In this document: one piece after another, positions 63,885-64,000 of the stretch
How positions within the stretch are numbered: position 1 is the first letter of the stretch
Layout: every line of letters begins with the position of its first letter
Assembly: GCF_017569225.1 (NCBI RefSeq)
Contig: NZ_CP071868.1
Coordinates: 2,418,001-2,482,000 of the forward strand
Reading direction: 5' to 3'
DNA length: 64,000 nucleotides
Source: Pengzhenrongella sicca
Lineage (GTDB): Bacteria > Actinomycetota > Actinomycetes > Actinomycetales > Cellulomonadaceae
The notes under the pieces: model-generated
Seen by the model: only the letters and a program-made list of their open reading frames with translations
The model's database searches: none
Told to the model about the DNA's origin: nothing
Translations under genes and position numbers: made by a program

Positions 63885-64000
63885 GCGCCGCGACGGGCCG
63901 GACCGCGCACGAGAGCGACCCGCGCCGGACCGCGCCTGAGGACGACCCGCGCCTGCCCGGCCGGGTCTACCGCCGCGGCCGGTGGTCGTGGCGGTGGCGG
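63881..64000 (+). CDS. Second FecCD-type permease (partial, 3' end off the window)
   Basis: Only 40 codons are visible, starting at GTG 63881, which overlaps the previous stop. They encode a polar, acidic/basic N-terminus (SAATGRTAHESDPRR then PGRVYRRGRWSWRWR), as commonly precedes the first helix of FepG-type permeases. The identification rests on position and overlap, since the conserved part lies outside the window. Confidence 0.6.
   Translation, partial: MSAATGRTAHESDPRRTAPEDDPRLPGRVYRRGRWSWRWR

Overview
The window is very GC-rich double-strand coding DNA with strong G/C preference at third codon positions, frequent GTG/TTG starts, a WhiB-family regulator, an IdeR/DtxR-type iron box, several TetR, WYL and LuxR (LAL) regulators, and mycobacterial/streptomycete-style DrrAB exporters. 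This points to a high-GC actinobacterium; the gene set (divergent membrane pyrophosphatase, DUF6328 protein, subtilase with an aromatic tail) would suit a Cellulomonas-like member of the Micrococcales, but the species cannot be named from the sequence. I see no rRNA, tRNA, CRISPR array, transposase or prophage module; the window is ordinary chromosome with some accessory patches.

Layout. 1-5.1 kb: truncated SDR epimerase, small conserved protein, LiaF-like membrane protein, aldo/keto reductase followed by a DksA/TraR zinc-finger protein, WhiB, then a divergent pair made of a chagasin-like cysteine-protease inhibitor and a cytosolic papain-like peptidase. 5.1-9.8 kb: a patch of small membrane and lipoproteins (DUF2809 among them), a protein made of four tandem cold-shock domains, and two broken genes (VOC and GNAT remnants) beside an intact GNAT acetyltransferase. 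9.9-20.4 kb: DeoR regulator, leaderless DUF4406 gene, then a carbohydrate-uptake locus organised like lsr: SorC/LsrR regulator and Cof-type HAD phosphatase on one strand, and on the other an ABC importer (ATPase, two permeases, LsrB-like binding lipoprotein), an LsrF-like class I aldolase and an FGGY kinase that resembles L-xylulose kinase more than LsrK. 20.4-28.8 kb: membrane protein with a nine-base microsatellite, large secreted RCC1/Ig-like protein, universal stress protein, TetR with divergent DHA2-type MFS exporter, phospholipase D-like protein. 28.8-37 kb: inverted repeat, a three-gene FtsX-type ABC system in which one ATPase carries an AbrB-like tail, a PrmC-like methyltransferase and a GGDEF-EAL membrane protein. 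37-46 kb: secreted subtilase with a Trp/Tyr-rich C-terminal repeat, S33 peptidase, a LAL regulator divergent from a hydrolase/metallo-hydrolase/hydrolase cluster. 46-58.5 kb: two separate DrrAB-type ABC exporters (the second controlled by a divergent WYL regulator), a second GGDEF-EAL protein, a DoxX-TetR operon with a probable operator, and a divergent membrane pyrophosphatase translationally coupled to a glycosyltransferase-like gene. 58.5-64 kb: DNA alkylation repair protein, flavodoxin, and an iron-uptake divergon (Fes-like esterase versus FepB-like binding protein and FecCD permeases) centred on a 17/19-match iron box; the last permease runs off the right edge.

The points I consider most worth following are the lsr-like locus whose binding protein seems to lack AI-2 contact residues, the protease/inhibitor divergon, the four-domain cold-shock protein, the ATPase with an AbrB-like tail, the lipobox-bearing pyrophosphatase and the aromatic tail of the subtilase.
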